DNA of 64,000 nucleotides from Alnus glutinosa (GCF_958979055.1 NC_084886.1:13793654-13857653); one strand, 5' to 3'; shown: positions 1-12,977, counted from the stretch's first letter. Numbers and translations: made by a program. Notes: a model not told the origin generated them from the letters alone.

Positions 1-847
1 TTTTATACCATAATTTATTACCATTGATGTGAAACTACTATCGAGCCCTTAATTTCTTTAAAAAAAAATAATGTTAGAAACTAAATTTTTATATAAAAAC
101 ACTAACGTCACAGTCTCAACCAACCATTGTTAAAAAAAAAAAAATTAAAGTTAAAAAAATTAAAATTAAAAATAAAATAAATAAATAAAAATAAAAAGAA
201 GATGATGATGAAAAGAAAAAGAAAAAAGAAGAGTTAATAGGGACTCTCATGTCAACATTGTGAAATATTTGTGGAATAAAAATATGATATATAATATTTA
301 GTTTTAATCACAATCACAAGCCTAATGTTAAGATATTAATAAAATTCTTCTTTTTCATATATAAGTAGTGCAACTATAATCAACACTAACAGTAAGTTAA
401 TTACATGAATAATGACGCTGGTATTATACAACAATATTTTTTTTCGCAGCATTACAAAGGAGATAAAGGAAGAATACACGATTTTCAAAGAATATATATT
501 TCCAGAAGATATTTTACAGAGACCAAACAACTCGTTTAGGGCCTTCGCCCCAAAAACTCACTCTGAAATAACCAAATGCACGAAGCAGTAAAACAAAGGC
601 CATTTAGCAAAGAACAAAACGCTCTTTTGTTGGATCATCTGGTGGCAATCTGATGTTAAAAGAAAAATTAGTGCACCTCAATAGGATTGACTCCATTTCT
701 CAGGTACTTCAAGTTGGGGAGGTAAGAGGTTCAAAAAGCTCCCCTGAGCAGGTTAACTTGCAGCCTTGGCTGACTCGTCATCTGTAATAATGTACCAAAT
801 TCATAAGAAAAAAGGTATCACTCTCAACAATTAATTAATACTATTCA

Positions 848-1115
848 TTTACCCTCTTTGTAATGTCTCTTCCAATGTTTCAATTTTTACAACATACACT
901 CAATCTACTGTTGGGGTTACAATGCCCTCTTTCAGACACACAAAATAATAAAAATACTATATAACTCACTATTTTTATCTTATAGATAGTAGTTTTGTTA
1001 TTTTGGATCGCAGAAATGGGGCATTGCAACCCCAATGGTAGATTGAGGGGGACATTGCAAAACTTGAAACATTTGAAGAACATTACAAAAAAGATGGTAA
1101 TTAGAGAGGGGTAAA
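848..1115. mobile_element. Fold-back MITE in kinase-pseudogene intron (left copy)
   Basis: The two halves are inverted repeats: one arm contains CTCAATCTACTGTTGGGG and the other the complement CCCCAATGGTAGATTGAG, and the outer ends read TTTACCCTC and GAGGGGTAAA. The same element is at 40714-40968 in the intact gene, where the left arm is slightly longer. No target duplication could be fixed with confidence. Confidence 0.7.
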
Positions 1116-2278
1116 TGTAGTTTTCCCTAACACCATCCATGGCATACCATGCAACAACAACCCACGATAATGATATTATTGGCCCCCACAAAACTATGAC
1201 CAACAGTAATTGCATGAACTTTATCGAAGAATTAATCTGAAAAACTAGGGATAAGCTTTGCAAAGGAATCGACATAACTGATATCACCCATATCCAAAGT
1301 CTAGTACTCTCACTAATAAAAGCTTGCTTGAACTATACTTTCAAATATGGTGACAAAAGAGGGTATTATATACTTGTCTACAATCACCAATTCCATAAAT
1401 TAGCCACATCCAGAAAGTTACCCCAGGTAAATATTTGTGAAATTTCTCACAGAGTTGAAAAATCAAGCTTCTAAAAGTGGACTTCTCATCACAAAAGTAG
1501 TTTCAACACAAATTACTATGAAGAGCTATAACTAAACAGCATGACTAAGAGATTTATTTGAGATCACTCTTCTTTCTTTTCTTTTCTTTTTTGGAAAGTT
1601 CAATGGACCTCTTTAATATCCAAAATTTAGCACTCTCATAAATAATAAATTATCTCAACTACCCATTCAAATATTGCGACAAAAGGCAGCATCAGAAATA
1701 TGCCTAAAAACTTCATCAGCATCATAAGAGAGAGCCAGGAACTCCCTTTGATACCAATACAGTGTGGGAAAGGAAAGGGGAATCAAATTTGCTTAAAAAT
1801 TAGGTACCTTCACTGAGCATTTCGCATATTTTCCCTGCCTTCTCATTGTTATTTCCGAGACAGAAAAGTATGAATGAAAAGTCCTATGAATTTACACAAA
1901 GATGGGCCTAGTACCCTTTCCAATTGAGGTAACATATATGGCTCTACCACATCTAAAATTTCTATCATTTGTAAGCATGCGTGACAGCATTTTAGCCCTA
2001 GCACGAAATTCGGTAAACTTAATATTGGGATTAATAGATAGAGAAAAAATTTTCCAAAGATAAAAGCAAAAGGAACTGAAAAAATCATACCAAAAAGGGA
2101 CTTGATGGAGGGCCTCTTAGATTTTGTGCTCTTCTTCTTTAGTTCAGCTGTACATTGGAAATCATAAAGACCCAGTCATGCAAAAGATCATTGCCAAGAT
2201 CAATTGTTGCACTAGAGAAAGTAATGTTCTGAAAAGAAAAGAAAAAAAAGAGGACACTAAATGAGTATGCACAGATAG

Positions 2279-2960
2279 TGTTACAACTTACAGGTGAGAT
2301 TTAGGATAAGTTAGGTTTAGAAGTTGTGTTAAATTAGGATTTTAATTAATAAAGATTAGGTTATTTTAAAATTAGGATTAGGATTAATTTTATTATTATT
2401 TTAAGATTAGAGTTCTTATCTTATCTCATTGTAAGTCTATTTAAAGATGGTTCTAATGCTTAATAAAATTGTCGATGAGTTCATTTTTATCAAATGTTTA
2501 GGTTTGTTGGGAAGCTTAGGATTCCTCGAACTACTATAACACAAGGAGGCCCAGAATTCCCAAAATTATCCTACTAAAAATCTACACTTGTTAAATTTCC
2601 ATCTTGGGTTATGTAGACACGTAACAATTGGTATCAGAGACATGTTGCCCATCACCTACAAATGTCAGGTCATGTCCGTCTACAGATCAGAACGCTTGGA
2701 GACTGTGGGAGTCTCCTTGAGTACACAAGGGAACAAGCTTTACTACAGGAATTATGGGCAGAATTGCGCATGTGGCAGATCGGTTAATGAAGACGATGGC
2801 AGAAATGTTTTAAGCCATGATAGCACCTCTTCACAGCATTTCAGCACAACGTACTCAACAGCTACAAATGGTTCTAGCACCGTACCCCTTGCAACAAAAA
2901 AACACCCACCCACCGACCAAAGCCACCACCACGTTGAAGTACTTCATTGTATAAATGTTT
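2279..2960 (+). mobile_element. LTR plus primer-binding-site remnant (left copy)
   Basis: An LTR-like stretch starts with TGTTAC at 2279 and ends with GTAACA at 2626. It is followed after one base by TTGGTATCAGAGAC (2628-2641), which resembles the primer-binding site complementary to initiator methionine tRNA. Degenerate internal sequence, possibly the start of gag, follows to about 2960. No second LTR is seen. The element lies in the intron between kinase exons 11 and 12 and is shared with 42089-42740. Confidence 0.75.
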
Positions 2961-5033
2961 AGAATCTATTTTTAGTACAACTTAACACATATCAGGCATG
3001 ATGAGCACATAATGATAACTCCATTTTCGGCCACAATCCACATCAGATATTACCACCACTTGAGAGATGGTATGGCGGAAGGGTTGCAATAGGTAAAACC
3101 ATCCTTATGAATTATGTTCACAAAGTATAAAAGAGGCAGGTTAAGGCATTGTCAAGAACTTTCAACAAATAGCTCTCTTTCCCCGCCTTTAATCAGGAAA
3201 CAGTGTACAATTCGACACAGCTCAGTTAAGCCATATCAACATTGGGTCAGTCACATAAATTCAAAACCTTGATAAAGGAGGATTTGGTCAGATCTCCAAG
3301 AATGTGAATTTTCAGAACTACATACACATTATAATTTATGCAAACAGTAAAGAAGGCTAAACATAGAAACAAGAAAGAAGGCATTTTGTACTCCTCAACT
3401 TATTTAGAGAAATAATCAATAAGGAAGCTTAAGTAAAAAGATTAGATAGAAATGTGTCCATAGAGAGAGGCAGGTAGATACCAATTCCAGGTAATTGATG
3501 ATCATTTACAATTTCGAAGTTCTTATACGTGTAACCAACAAAGTTGATATCCTTAGATGACAACATCTGCAGCAGAGGACAAAACAGCAAGAGAACATTA
3601 GCAATAAACACCACCCTCTTTCAGTAAGATATTTTAAACTGCATGATTGTATCACATAGTGAACAGCTTATGTGTAATGCTCACATACTATCAATCAAAG
3701 GCAGCTCAAGAAGCATCAATTGGCTAAAGAAAAAGTGAAAGAATCATCAAATTTTAGGACTAATAGACAGTAAACAATTTCAGTTGCGGAGAAGAAAAGG
3801 AAAACACTAAACAATCCACATTCTAAATAGAAACACAACGAACGACAGAACCGCACCAAAGAAAGTACATTAATAGACGAAAAATTAATCATCCCATCTG
3901 TACCCTATTGCTTCAAATGACCTCACCAGCTTGCAATCAAACACATCCCAAAAGTACTGGCCATTATATCCAGAAAGGAAACTCAACTTCACAACCAGAA
4001 ATAATACAAAAATGTGAATTGAAAGAAGCAAACAGAACATTGGTTCTATTACCAATAGAGCAATATCAGCTGCCCAAACAGCAATGACGTATAAAGGAAA
4101 ATGCACCAAAATTACGCAGAGGACCTTATTGCCAAAGGGTATTCTGGGCAATGAGATACTTGCCAAGTTGAGGATAAAACAAACACGGGCTTAGTTATGA
4201 GAGAGCTCGAGCAGCAAAAGCACATATGTAATACAGTAGTGAAGAAACTATAATTGCATCTGTTTAGGCCAGAATGCATCAACTAAATCATATATACAAA
4301 CCTTTCTCCATGGACCTGCTTTAGATGAAGTTTGGATTTGGTTGTCAGCCTACAGCATCATCAACCAATCACAAGAAACAAGGTTAGCAACAAAATGCCT
4401 CAAATAGGTCTGTACTTTCATACATTTAAGAAAAAAAATAAAAAAATGAATGACCTCTTCAAACTTCTCAAAATTTTGAGTATCCAATTCATCATTGATC
4501 TCGGGAATAAATGCAGCTTCCATATGATACAATTTGTCCCATTCAATGCCTTTGAACCACGGATGAGCCTAAAGAGAACCAGGTGCAGCAAGTCAATAAA
4601 TTAATTAGCAATTCAAATTTTAAAGAGAGAATTTAAACTAAGTCACTACAAAATGTATGATGGCAGGAATGGCAGATTTCAAATAGATGTATGGTGGCAG
4701 TGGGTTGTCTTGATTGGATCTTTTAAGGCACAATTTGGAAACACAAAGCAGATTATAGTAGGAGCGTTAAACAAGGGACAGATTCCTACTGAGGTCCATG
4801 GCTCCATGCCATCCACACAACTGAGCACCAAAATTTTGGTTTGTAAAGATGTACCAAACAATTTAATTTCCAGACCTTTCTAAACCGTATGGAAAATTAT
4901 CAATAAGGGGTAAAACAATCCCTCCCAACTAACTTTTCTTCATTTTAGTGCCTCCATACATATCTCCAAATATTTTTGAGAAACAAAATCAACTGTATAA
5001 GAGCCCACTGGATTACTGCCCACAATAAATATA

Positions 5034-5271
5034 AGGATAAATGCAAAATCAGTCTATATTGCTGGTCTAAATTACAAATCGCTCCCTGCAGTATAAAAAA
5101 TAATTTCAGAAGTTCTCGAAGTAGGCCAAAATAACAATTTAGTCTCTACAGTCAAATAATGTCAAAACACTTGACGGATTTCGTTAGTGTTTCACATCAG
5201 CACTAATAAAATGATGACACGTGTCAATCAATTTTAAAAAATATAAATATATAGAACTAAAAAAATTTGAA

Positions 5272-5302
<31 letters not shown>

Positions 5303-5653
5303 TGGCTGGAAGTTATTGCTAGCCACCCCCTCCCCCAAGGGGTGGCTGCCGTTTCTTTTTTCTTTTTTAAAAAATAAAAATTATGATAATTTTTTTTCAG
5401 TTTTTACTTTTATATATTTATGTTTTTTTTTTTTATTAAGAGTAATACATGTCATCATTTTATTGGTCCTGACGTGGCACACTAACAGAATCCGTCAAAT
5501 GTTTGAGAATCCATCAAGTGCTTTGACAGAATTTGATTACATTGACTAAATTGTTATTTTGGCCTACCTTGAGGACCTTTAAATTATTTTTTATACAGCT
5601 AAAAACGATTTGTAATTTAGGCCAACCAGACAGACAAATTTTGCATTTATCCC
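5034..5653. mobile_element. MULE-type fold-back MITE, 9-bp TSD (left copy)
   Basis: The ends are (A)GGATAAATGCAAAAT and ATTTTGCATTTATCC, flanked by the 9-bp direct repeat ATAAATATA (5025-5033 and 5654-5662). A 9-bp target duplication is the signature of Mutator-like elements. The centre carries a GGTGGCTG/AGCCACCCC hairpin beside long A and T runs. It sits in the intron between kinase exons 7 and 8, at the same site as 45108-45738 in the intact copy. Confidence 0.88.
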
Positions 5654-6204
5654 ATAAATATATATATTAAAAAAAAAAGGACTACAATTGTTCTTTTTCT
5701 TCTTCTTTTTTTTCTTTTTTTTTTATTCCTTTTTCTAAAGGCCTCTTCCCTTTGGTTGTACATTCCTATCCTGAGTTAATGAATTGGGTTCATATTTTGG
5801 ATGCCGCTATTGAAAAGGCCTTTCTGGCTACACTTTCTGCTACCGTGCCCATCCCATAGAGACCACCCAGTTTAATGACAGCTACCTAATATTCAGGAGA
5901 TCTTTCCCTGAACCTATACGCGTTTCAAATGGTAAAGAAGCTACCATAGTAGCAGAATTTATGACAAGCAAATGGTAAAGAAGCTGCAATGATGCTAGGC
6001 CTCACACAATTAGAGCAAAAAGGAGCACGTGCACGATTTAAATAATATGATAATACAAATTTGGAGAGTTGGATCGACAGTTAATACGGTTTCCTGCCTT
6101 AACTTTTTAGTAACACTCATTAGCACGTATAAAAAATAAAATTGTGATTTCATGCATGATAGCGCCAAGAGACCACCTGGATAAGTATCAACAGCATCTT
6201 ATTA

Positions 6205-6387
<183 letters not shown>

Positions 6388-7328
6388 TCACCATAAGATT
6401 CTCGGAAAAAAAGAACGCTAAAACAAATTTCACTGGAGACTTTCTAGACAAGATTTGCAACTATGGCATACCACAAACATGAATAGTTTCCCGTCACAGT
6501 AATGAAGAAAAGCATGCTGAAGATAACGATATTGTTTTGTTGCTATTGATAGTGGCAATACTTTAAGGTTGACAGCCATATCAGTCATGTGATGTCAGTG
6601 TCACAAACTTACAAGCATTCTCCTGTTCCTCTGCCAATGCTGAAGTTGCTCCTGTTGTGTGCGTTTTGGTGCCATAGGGCGTCCATCACTCTGAAGAGCC
6701 CCACTAAGGTTGTTTCAACAGAAAAATCCTTTTCTTGGAGATTACTGCAGTCAAGGGTTTTGCATAATCCAAAAATTAGATAATTTCATGTGACCATCTC
6801 TATCAAGCAGCTAGTTATCTGGCTTGATATCTCTGTAGTATGTAAACATGGAATCAGTTGTATGAAACAATAAGACCATGACAGAAATAACATATTGATA
6901 GCCTCCCATCACACAATCTAGACAAACATCAAAGTACCTATGAATATAGTTATGTTTATGGATGGACTCAATCAGCTTTCATATTGATGGCCTCATCTTC
7001 TGTCAGTGAATCTTTGCGCATCAACAAAGTCATCATTTCTCCGCCCAGTAGATAGTCCATAATTAGATATAAATACTCATCATCTTGAAAGGAACAATAG
7101 AGCTTGACAATGCAATTGCTATTGACCTCCGCAAGTAGATTCCTCTCAGCTTTCACATGTTCAACCTGAACAAATTTAAATAAAAATTAGCAAAATGCAT
7201 TATGAAACAATAATATTAATAATAAAAATTGTCTGTCATTCTTCATTTAATCTTGCTTGAAATATTAGTGAATGTTATTATTCATAGTTGTTACCTCTTA
7301 ACTTTGTTTTATTCATTTTTTGATACAG

Positions 7329-8609
7329 CTAGAAATGAAATTGTATATGATGTAGTGCCAAAAGATAATGATGTCAATTGCAAGAACGATATGAAGCTCA
7401 TAGATGGAGTTGAAAATGTGGAGGAACCTAAGCAGGGAATGATATTTAACTCTTTAGATGAACTTGCTTCTCATTATAGGACATATGCAAAGCAACAAGG
7501 TTTTGGGGGGGGTACAAAAGAATAAAAGAAAGCATGCAAGTGGGCATACGTGTTACATCACCCTATCATGTGCACGTCAAGGCAGCAGAAAAGCCAGTTC
7601 AAGTAAGCCAGTTGAAACAACTAGAACGGGATGTAAAGCCTATTTGAATGCAAGGTTAGTTGATACAAAGTGGTATGTGACTAGTGTATCTTCTAAGCAT
7701 AATCATGATTTAAGCCCAGACAAAGCTAGATACTTTAAATGCAATAAGAATTTGGACTCTACTGCGAAGAGAAAGCTTTTAATAAATGATAGAGCTGGAA
7801 TAAGTATGAGCAAGAGTTATAACTCACTAGCAGTTGAAAGGGGGGGAGCTATGAGCACCTCGCATTTGGAGAAAAAGATTGTCGTAATTTTATTGTCAAG
7901 TTAAGGCATCTTCGGCTTGGCATAGGAGGCGTTGGAGCTCTTTGTGACTATTTCCAAAGGACGCAAGCAATTAATAATGATTTCTACTTTGCCATAGATT
8001 GTGATGATGATTATATGTTGAAAAATGTGTTTTGGACTGATGCACGAAGTAGGGCATCGTTTGAGGATTTTGGGGATGTGGTTACATTTGACTCAACCTA
8101 CTTAATTAATAGATATGAGATTCCATTTGCTCATTTTGTGGGAGTTAATTATCACGGCCAGTCAATACTTTTTGGGGCGGCATTAATATCAAGTGATGAT
8201 ACAAAGACATTTGTATGGTTGTTTGAGGCATGGTTGAACTGCATGAATGGACGATCACCAAGTGCAATTATAACAGATCAAAATAGGGCTATGAATAATG
8301 CAATTAATGTAGTTTTTCCAAATACCCGACATAGATGGTGTTTATGGCACATATTGAAAAAACTTCCAGAAAAATTCAGATCACATTTACAGTACCATGC
8401 CATTAAGAGTGCCTTCCGAAGTTGTGTATATGAATCTCAGACATGCGATGAGTTTGATGCAAGTTGGCGAAGTCTACTTGATTGTTATAGTCTAGGGGAT
8501 AATGCATTGTTGTGTGGGTTATATAGTGAACGTACTTTTTGAGTACCAGCATATCTAAAATGTGTATTTTGGGCTGGAATGACTACCACGCAATGGAGTG
8601 AAAGTATGA

Positions 8610-8654
<45 letters not shown>

Positions 8655-9437
8655 TTTTTTTTTTTTATAATTTTAATTTATGTGCTCTCATCATCCACAT
8701 TGAAGGAATTTGTGGATCAATACGATAACGCTTTGCTTAAAAAGGTTGAGAATGAGAGTATTGCTGATTTCGTTTCTTTTAATTAGACAGTTGCATGTCT
8801 AAGCAGGTTTTCTTTTGAGAAGAAATTTCAACAGCTTTACACCATCGTAAAGTACAAAGAAGTACAAGAGAAGATTAAAGAGATGATGTATTGTAGTAAT
8901 TCTCTTATCATAACAGAATGTGCAATGTGTACCTATCAAGTGACTGAACAGGTACAAATTAATAATGCGTACACGAAAAATGTATACTTTATTGTTTACT
9001 ACAATGAATCTTTATGTGAAGTAAATTGTAGTTGTTGCTTGTTTGAATCAAGAGGAATTTTGTGCAAACATGTCATATCTGTATTGATTAGAGTTGGGGT
9101 TACATTGTTACCAGAAAAATATTTTCTTAAGCAATGGAGGAAGGACTTGAATCGAAAATATAAATGAATCAACAGTAGTTATGATTCAGGTAGTTGCAAC
9201 CCTAGTGCAAAAAGATATTCCGAATTGTGCAAAGATTTGCATGTTTTAGCGAAAATTGCCTCAACTAGTGTGGATCATTACATGACACTGAAAAATTATG
9301 CTCATATATTAACAAAGCAATTTAGTGGTTCGATCTGTGCACATAATCCACCTTCTCAAGCATTTGCTAGTGGCTCTACTATTTGTAATTGGTCCATTGA
9401 TGGTACGGCAATGGAAAGTAATAAGGTTTGTAGATGA
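7329..9437 (+). pseudogene. FAR1-related (FRS5-like) pseudogene
   Basis: Conceptual translation across frames gives the full layout of a FAR1/FHY3-family protein, descended from a Mutator-like transposase. There is an N-terminal FAR1 DNA-binding domain (about 7440-7740), the MULE transposase core with FWTDARSRASFEDFGDVVTF (about 8033-8540), and a SWIM zinc finger CxCx(n)CxH around CSCCLFESRGILCKH (about 9027-9075). Lesions: frameshift in a G run near 7504-7512, frameshift in an A run near 7873, a TGA replacing the expected Trp codon at 8540-8542, a TG repeat and poly-T tract at 8610-8666, and a TAG at 8784-8786. A possible splice acceptor precedes 7329. The 5' end abuts the breakpoint of the kinase duplication. 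FRS5-like is a family-level call; no terminal inverted repeats were found, so it is read as a host-type FRS gene copy and not as a transposon. Confidence 0.85.
8610..8650. repeat. TG dinucleotide microsatellite
   Basis: About 20 TG units followed by a 16-base T tract interrupt the FRS pseudogene between its transposase core and its SWIM region, at a place that could once have been an intron. Confidence 0.95.
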
Positions 9438-9941
9438 AGATGAGTGATCCATCCTACAACTCATACAATGGAAAAAGAAAATAGCAAGTGCAAGGAAAAA
9501 ATGGGAATGGAAGTTGCTCAATGTGGACTTTTCTGCTATTAAGCTTTTTTGTACAAGATATGATTATCTAAAATTGTCTAATATTTGAAAAGGATCATTA
9601 TAATATTTATCTTTTGGTTTGGTTTTAAGTTCATAATTAGTCATTGTGAGACACTTCAACTTGGAATGTGAACAACATTGAAAGAAAAATGGCTAGCCTT
9701 GTTATTCATCACGATTTTGCCGTTGCTTTGCTATTTTGGAAACTGTTTGGTGTTGAGCAATTTATCTTTCTTATACTTTATTTATGTGAACCTATGCGTT
9801 TCAATGTCATGTAAGACTATCATGGTTATTTTTATTTCAAGACAAGTTGAGTATTTTTTTTTTTTTTTTTTTTTTTCGCTATGGACTATTTGTAAATTTG
9901 TTGAAAAACTTAGAGAAATCTCATCTATGGACTTAAGTGAC
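9438..9941. other. AT-rich spacer, no gene seen
   Basis: This is the 3' flank of the FRS pseudogene. It contains a long T tract (about 9847-9875) and no coding signature on either strand. Confidence 0.5.
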
Positions 9942-9944
9942 TTA

Positions 9945-10206
9945 GGAGCTGTTTGGTAAGTTGTGGGAAATGGATGTTTTATTTGAATAGTAGTAATAAA
10001 TGATTGATGAGATATAGAATTTGAGAATGTTTTATAGAAAAGTGAAAAAGTTTTGTTTTGTAGTGAGTTTTTTTATTTGAATAGTAATAAAAAATTATTG
10101 ATGTGATGTAAAAAGTGTAAAAAAGTTGGAATGTTTTTGATTTGATTTTTTTTGGGAGAAGTGAAATGGAAATTGAAATTGTTTGGTTGGGTTACCAAAC
10201 AAGCTC
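9945..10206. mobile_element. Tourist-like MITE (TSD TTA)
   Basis: The imperfect terminal inverted repeats are GGAGCTGTTTGGTAA and TTACCAAACAAGCTC, flanked on both sides by TTA (9942-9944, 10207-10209). The 262-bp size, the TTTGGT-type ends and the 3-bp TTA target fit PIF/Harbinger-derived Tourist MITEs. The internal AATAGTAATAAA...TTGATGTGAT sequence recurs in the larger element at 37491-39084. Confidence 0.75.
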
Positions 10207-10209
10207 TTA

Positions 10210-11114
10210 GTTACACAAAATGGTCAGACATGATAGCACGAAATGGTTAGAAACATATTTATGCTCTACTCCTCACCATTACACTCAACCTAGAACCCAG
10301 AGTATGTTAGGCCAGCAAAATTAAAACTGCAGGGGCTTATATCTTGTTGCAATCCATCTATAAATGCATTTTCAGTAGGAACAATTCAGTCTATCAAACT
10401 ATTAAATTTTTAGAGTATGCGATTCTCATATTCACATTTTTTACTTAAATTACATGTAAGAATAAAATATAGAGTAATGCTATATACCACACTTTTATCC
10501 CCTTTTATTGATTTGGCACTTCCAATCAACCTTTTTTTTTTTTTAATTTTTTTAAACGAGGGCTTATCTAAAAGATGATTGTCAGTGTCATATCAGTGAA
10601 GTGAGATAAAAATGTGATTTCTATCATTTTTTTTTTTTAAAAAAAAAAATGTATATGAAAAACATATACTACAAGACAAATGTCAATTTAATAGATTGAA
10701 TCTTTTGAAAAAGATTCACAGCAAAGTTAGAAAAAAAAAATTAGATTTTATTTATACAATTGCCAATTGCCAATGGACTTTTCATTTATAAAAATAGAGA
10801 TGTAAATAGACACAAAGCTAAAGTACTTCAATTTAATCATTGACATAATTAGAAAGCAACAATTCATCACTTTTCTAAATGATTCAACAATGTATATAAG
10901 CGAAGTACAAAAAGAAGGTTAGGATGCCAAAACTCTAAGCATCTCATAATAACATGAATTGCATTATCATATATTACACCACACAGTCATCATGAAAAAC
11001 CACCCCATCCTTCTCTTCTAGGGTTGTATCAAGCTCCCAATCACAATCATTCACTAAGACTACAACCCTAGGTCTCCTGCAAGACAAGAAAACCACTTTA
11101 TGTTAACTAGGATA
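10210..11114. other. AT-rich spacer, no gene seen
   Basis: There is no coding signature. A possible short degenerate repeat lies at 10462-10660, and the rest is simple AT-rich sequence. Confidence 0.4.
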
Positions 11115-11123
11115 TATATATAG

Positions 11124-11456
11124 GGGATAATTGCATCATTGGTCCATGGAATTGGCCTAAATTACGAATCACTCATTGTTGTATAAAAAGTTCATGAAGA
11201 GTCCTTATGGTAAACTATAATTATGAATCACTCCGTAAACCTGTTTTCCGTCCACCAAGTTAATAGAATCCATTAGTTTGCCACATCATATAAATAGTGA
11301 GACAACCTCTAAATATCATTTCTATTGTAATCTATTAACGAACTTTGTTTACTTGGTGGAAGGAAAACGGGTTTAGTGAGTGATTTGTAATTATATTACC
11401 ACAGGGAGTGATTCGTAATTTAGGCCAATCACAGGGATCAATGGTTCAATTATCCC
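11124..11456. mobile_element. MULE-type MITE, 9-bp TSD TATATATAG
   Basis: The ends GGGATAATTGCATCATTGG and CAATGGTTCAATTATCCC are inverted repeats, and the flanks are identical 9-mers, TATATATAG (11115-11123 and 11457-11465). At 333 bp it is the shortest member of the family in the window and lacks the GC-rich GGTGGC core. Confidence 0.88.
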
Positions 11457-11496
11457 TATATATAGTGAATCATAATGGAAGCTAGGGTGTTAAAAT

Positions 11497-12920
11497 TGTT
11501 GCCCAGATAATCAACCCTAGAGGGCGATGAATAGGATTAATGACAAAGTTTTCTTTTAATAAAAGTTATACTGAATTAAGAATTTAAAACAATATAAGAT
11601 GTAGTATAATGTAGAGAATATAAATGTGAGAACAATAATAAAAAGATAGGGAGAGAGAGAGAGAGAGATTCAAACTCGGCGATTTTTCGTGATTTGGTCT
11701 ACCTAACTTACTTCCACTCTCCAAACACACCACTTGAGATTTCAATCCACTAAACCAAACTCCTTACAGATGAAGTTCAAACATTTACACACTAAGAGTA
11801 CACAACTCTTCTTCATAATGTGAAAAATCCCATTCACACCTCACAATGGTTACACCAACCCTCTTGACACAATTCATTGTGGATAGGATTTGAGATTTCT
11901 CTTATAATGAAAATTATTCTTTTTGAGAATAATATACAAATAAAGCTTTTACAACAATATCTCTCATTAACACTCTTGTATGAATTGAACTTGAATGGCT
12001 TAAATGAACTTGAATATATGAAAATAAATAATGCTTTGAGTTTTAAGCTTGTTTGTTTCTCACTTGATTGATGTATTAAAAATGAGAACTTAGGTCATGT
12101 ATTTATAGGTCTAGCAAGAATATAACCGTTGGAGTGAATTTGAATTTTGCTAACTAATTTTTAAAGTTGCAATCACATTTTCAAAGTCAGAAATTGTTGC
12201 TACCTAATTTGAAATTGTTGCTAGCTAATTTTTCAAAGTTGCAACCAGATTTTCAAAGTCAGAAATTGTTGCTAGCTAATTTTTCAAATTTGCAACCAAA
12301 TTTTCAAAGTCAAAAATTGTTGCTAGCTAATTTTTCAAAGTTGAAATCAGATTTTCAAAGATAAGAATTATTGTTAGTGAAATTAGAATTTTAAAGACAA
12401 GAATTATTATTAACTAATTTTTTCAAAGTTGAAATCAGATTTTCAAAGACAAGAATTATTGTTAACTAATTTTTCAAAGTTGAAATTAGATTTTGAAAGA
12501 CAAGAATTATTGCTAGCTAATTTTTCAAAGTTGAAATCAAATTTTCAAAGATAAGAATTATTGCTATCTAATTTTTCAAAGTTGAAATTAGATTTTCAAA
12601 GACAAGGATTATTGCTAATTAAATTTTCAAAGAAACCTAAGTCTAATGCATTTTTGTATTTCAAAAACTTATGTATGTAATGTATGAATGGTCCTAAGGT
12701 CATTCTAGAATAAGAAGCCTCAGGAGTTCAATTATATTGGAACTTTACAAAAATACCCTAATAAAATAAAGATTCTTCAATCTTGAGTTCTTCAGTGTTT
12801 AAAGGCTTCTTGCTTTGAATTTCAAATGCCTTTGATTCTTTTTGGTCCTTTAAGAATGTGTGCTCGAATATTTTTTACAACTATCATACTTGAAGTAAAT
12901 ACATTAGAGCAACAAGATAT

Positions 12921-12953
<33 letters not shown>

Positions 12954-12977
12954 TCGATTGATGCCATAGGGCTAACA
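11497..12977 (-). mobile_element. Solo-LTR-like element, TSD AAAAT
   Basis: The element runs from TGTTGCCC to GGGCTAACA, a short imperfect inverted terminal pair of TG...CA type, and is flanked by the 5-bp repeat AAAAT (11492-11496, 12978-12982). These are the marks of an LTR-retrotransposon LTR left alone after recombination. Near one end it carries ACCCTAGAGGGCGATGAATA, resembling a motif I recall from plant LTRs. It holds a GA microsatellite (about 11650-11668) and a 51-bp tandem repeat. No gag or pol is seen. The orientation is uncertain. A non-autonomous element of another kind is possible but less likely given the 5-bp TSD. Confidence 0.7.
12163..12640. repeat. 51-bp minisatellite
   Basis: About nine diverged tandem copies of a unit containing TTGTTGCTAGCTAATTTTTC and CAAAGTTGCAACCAGATTTT. 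Because 51 is a multiple of three, one frame stays open for 65 codons with a 17-residue repeat (LLLANFSKLQPDFQSQK); this is a by-product and not a gene. The later copies are shorter and AT-enriched. Confidence 0.85.

Noticed and set aside
2588..2962. 124-codon plus frame
   Set aside because: It crosses the LTR end and primer site of a retroelement remnant, and the frame is broken in the duplicate copy.
12167..12364. 65-codon frame with a 17-residue repeat
   Set aside because: Translation of the 51-bp minisatellite within an LTR-like element.
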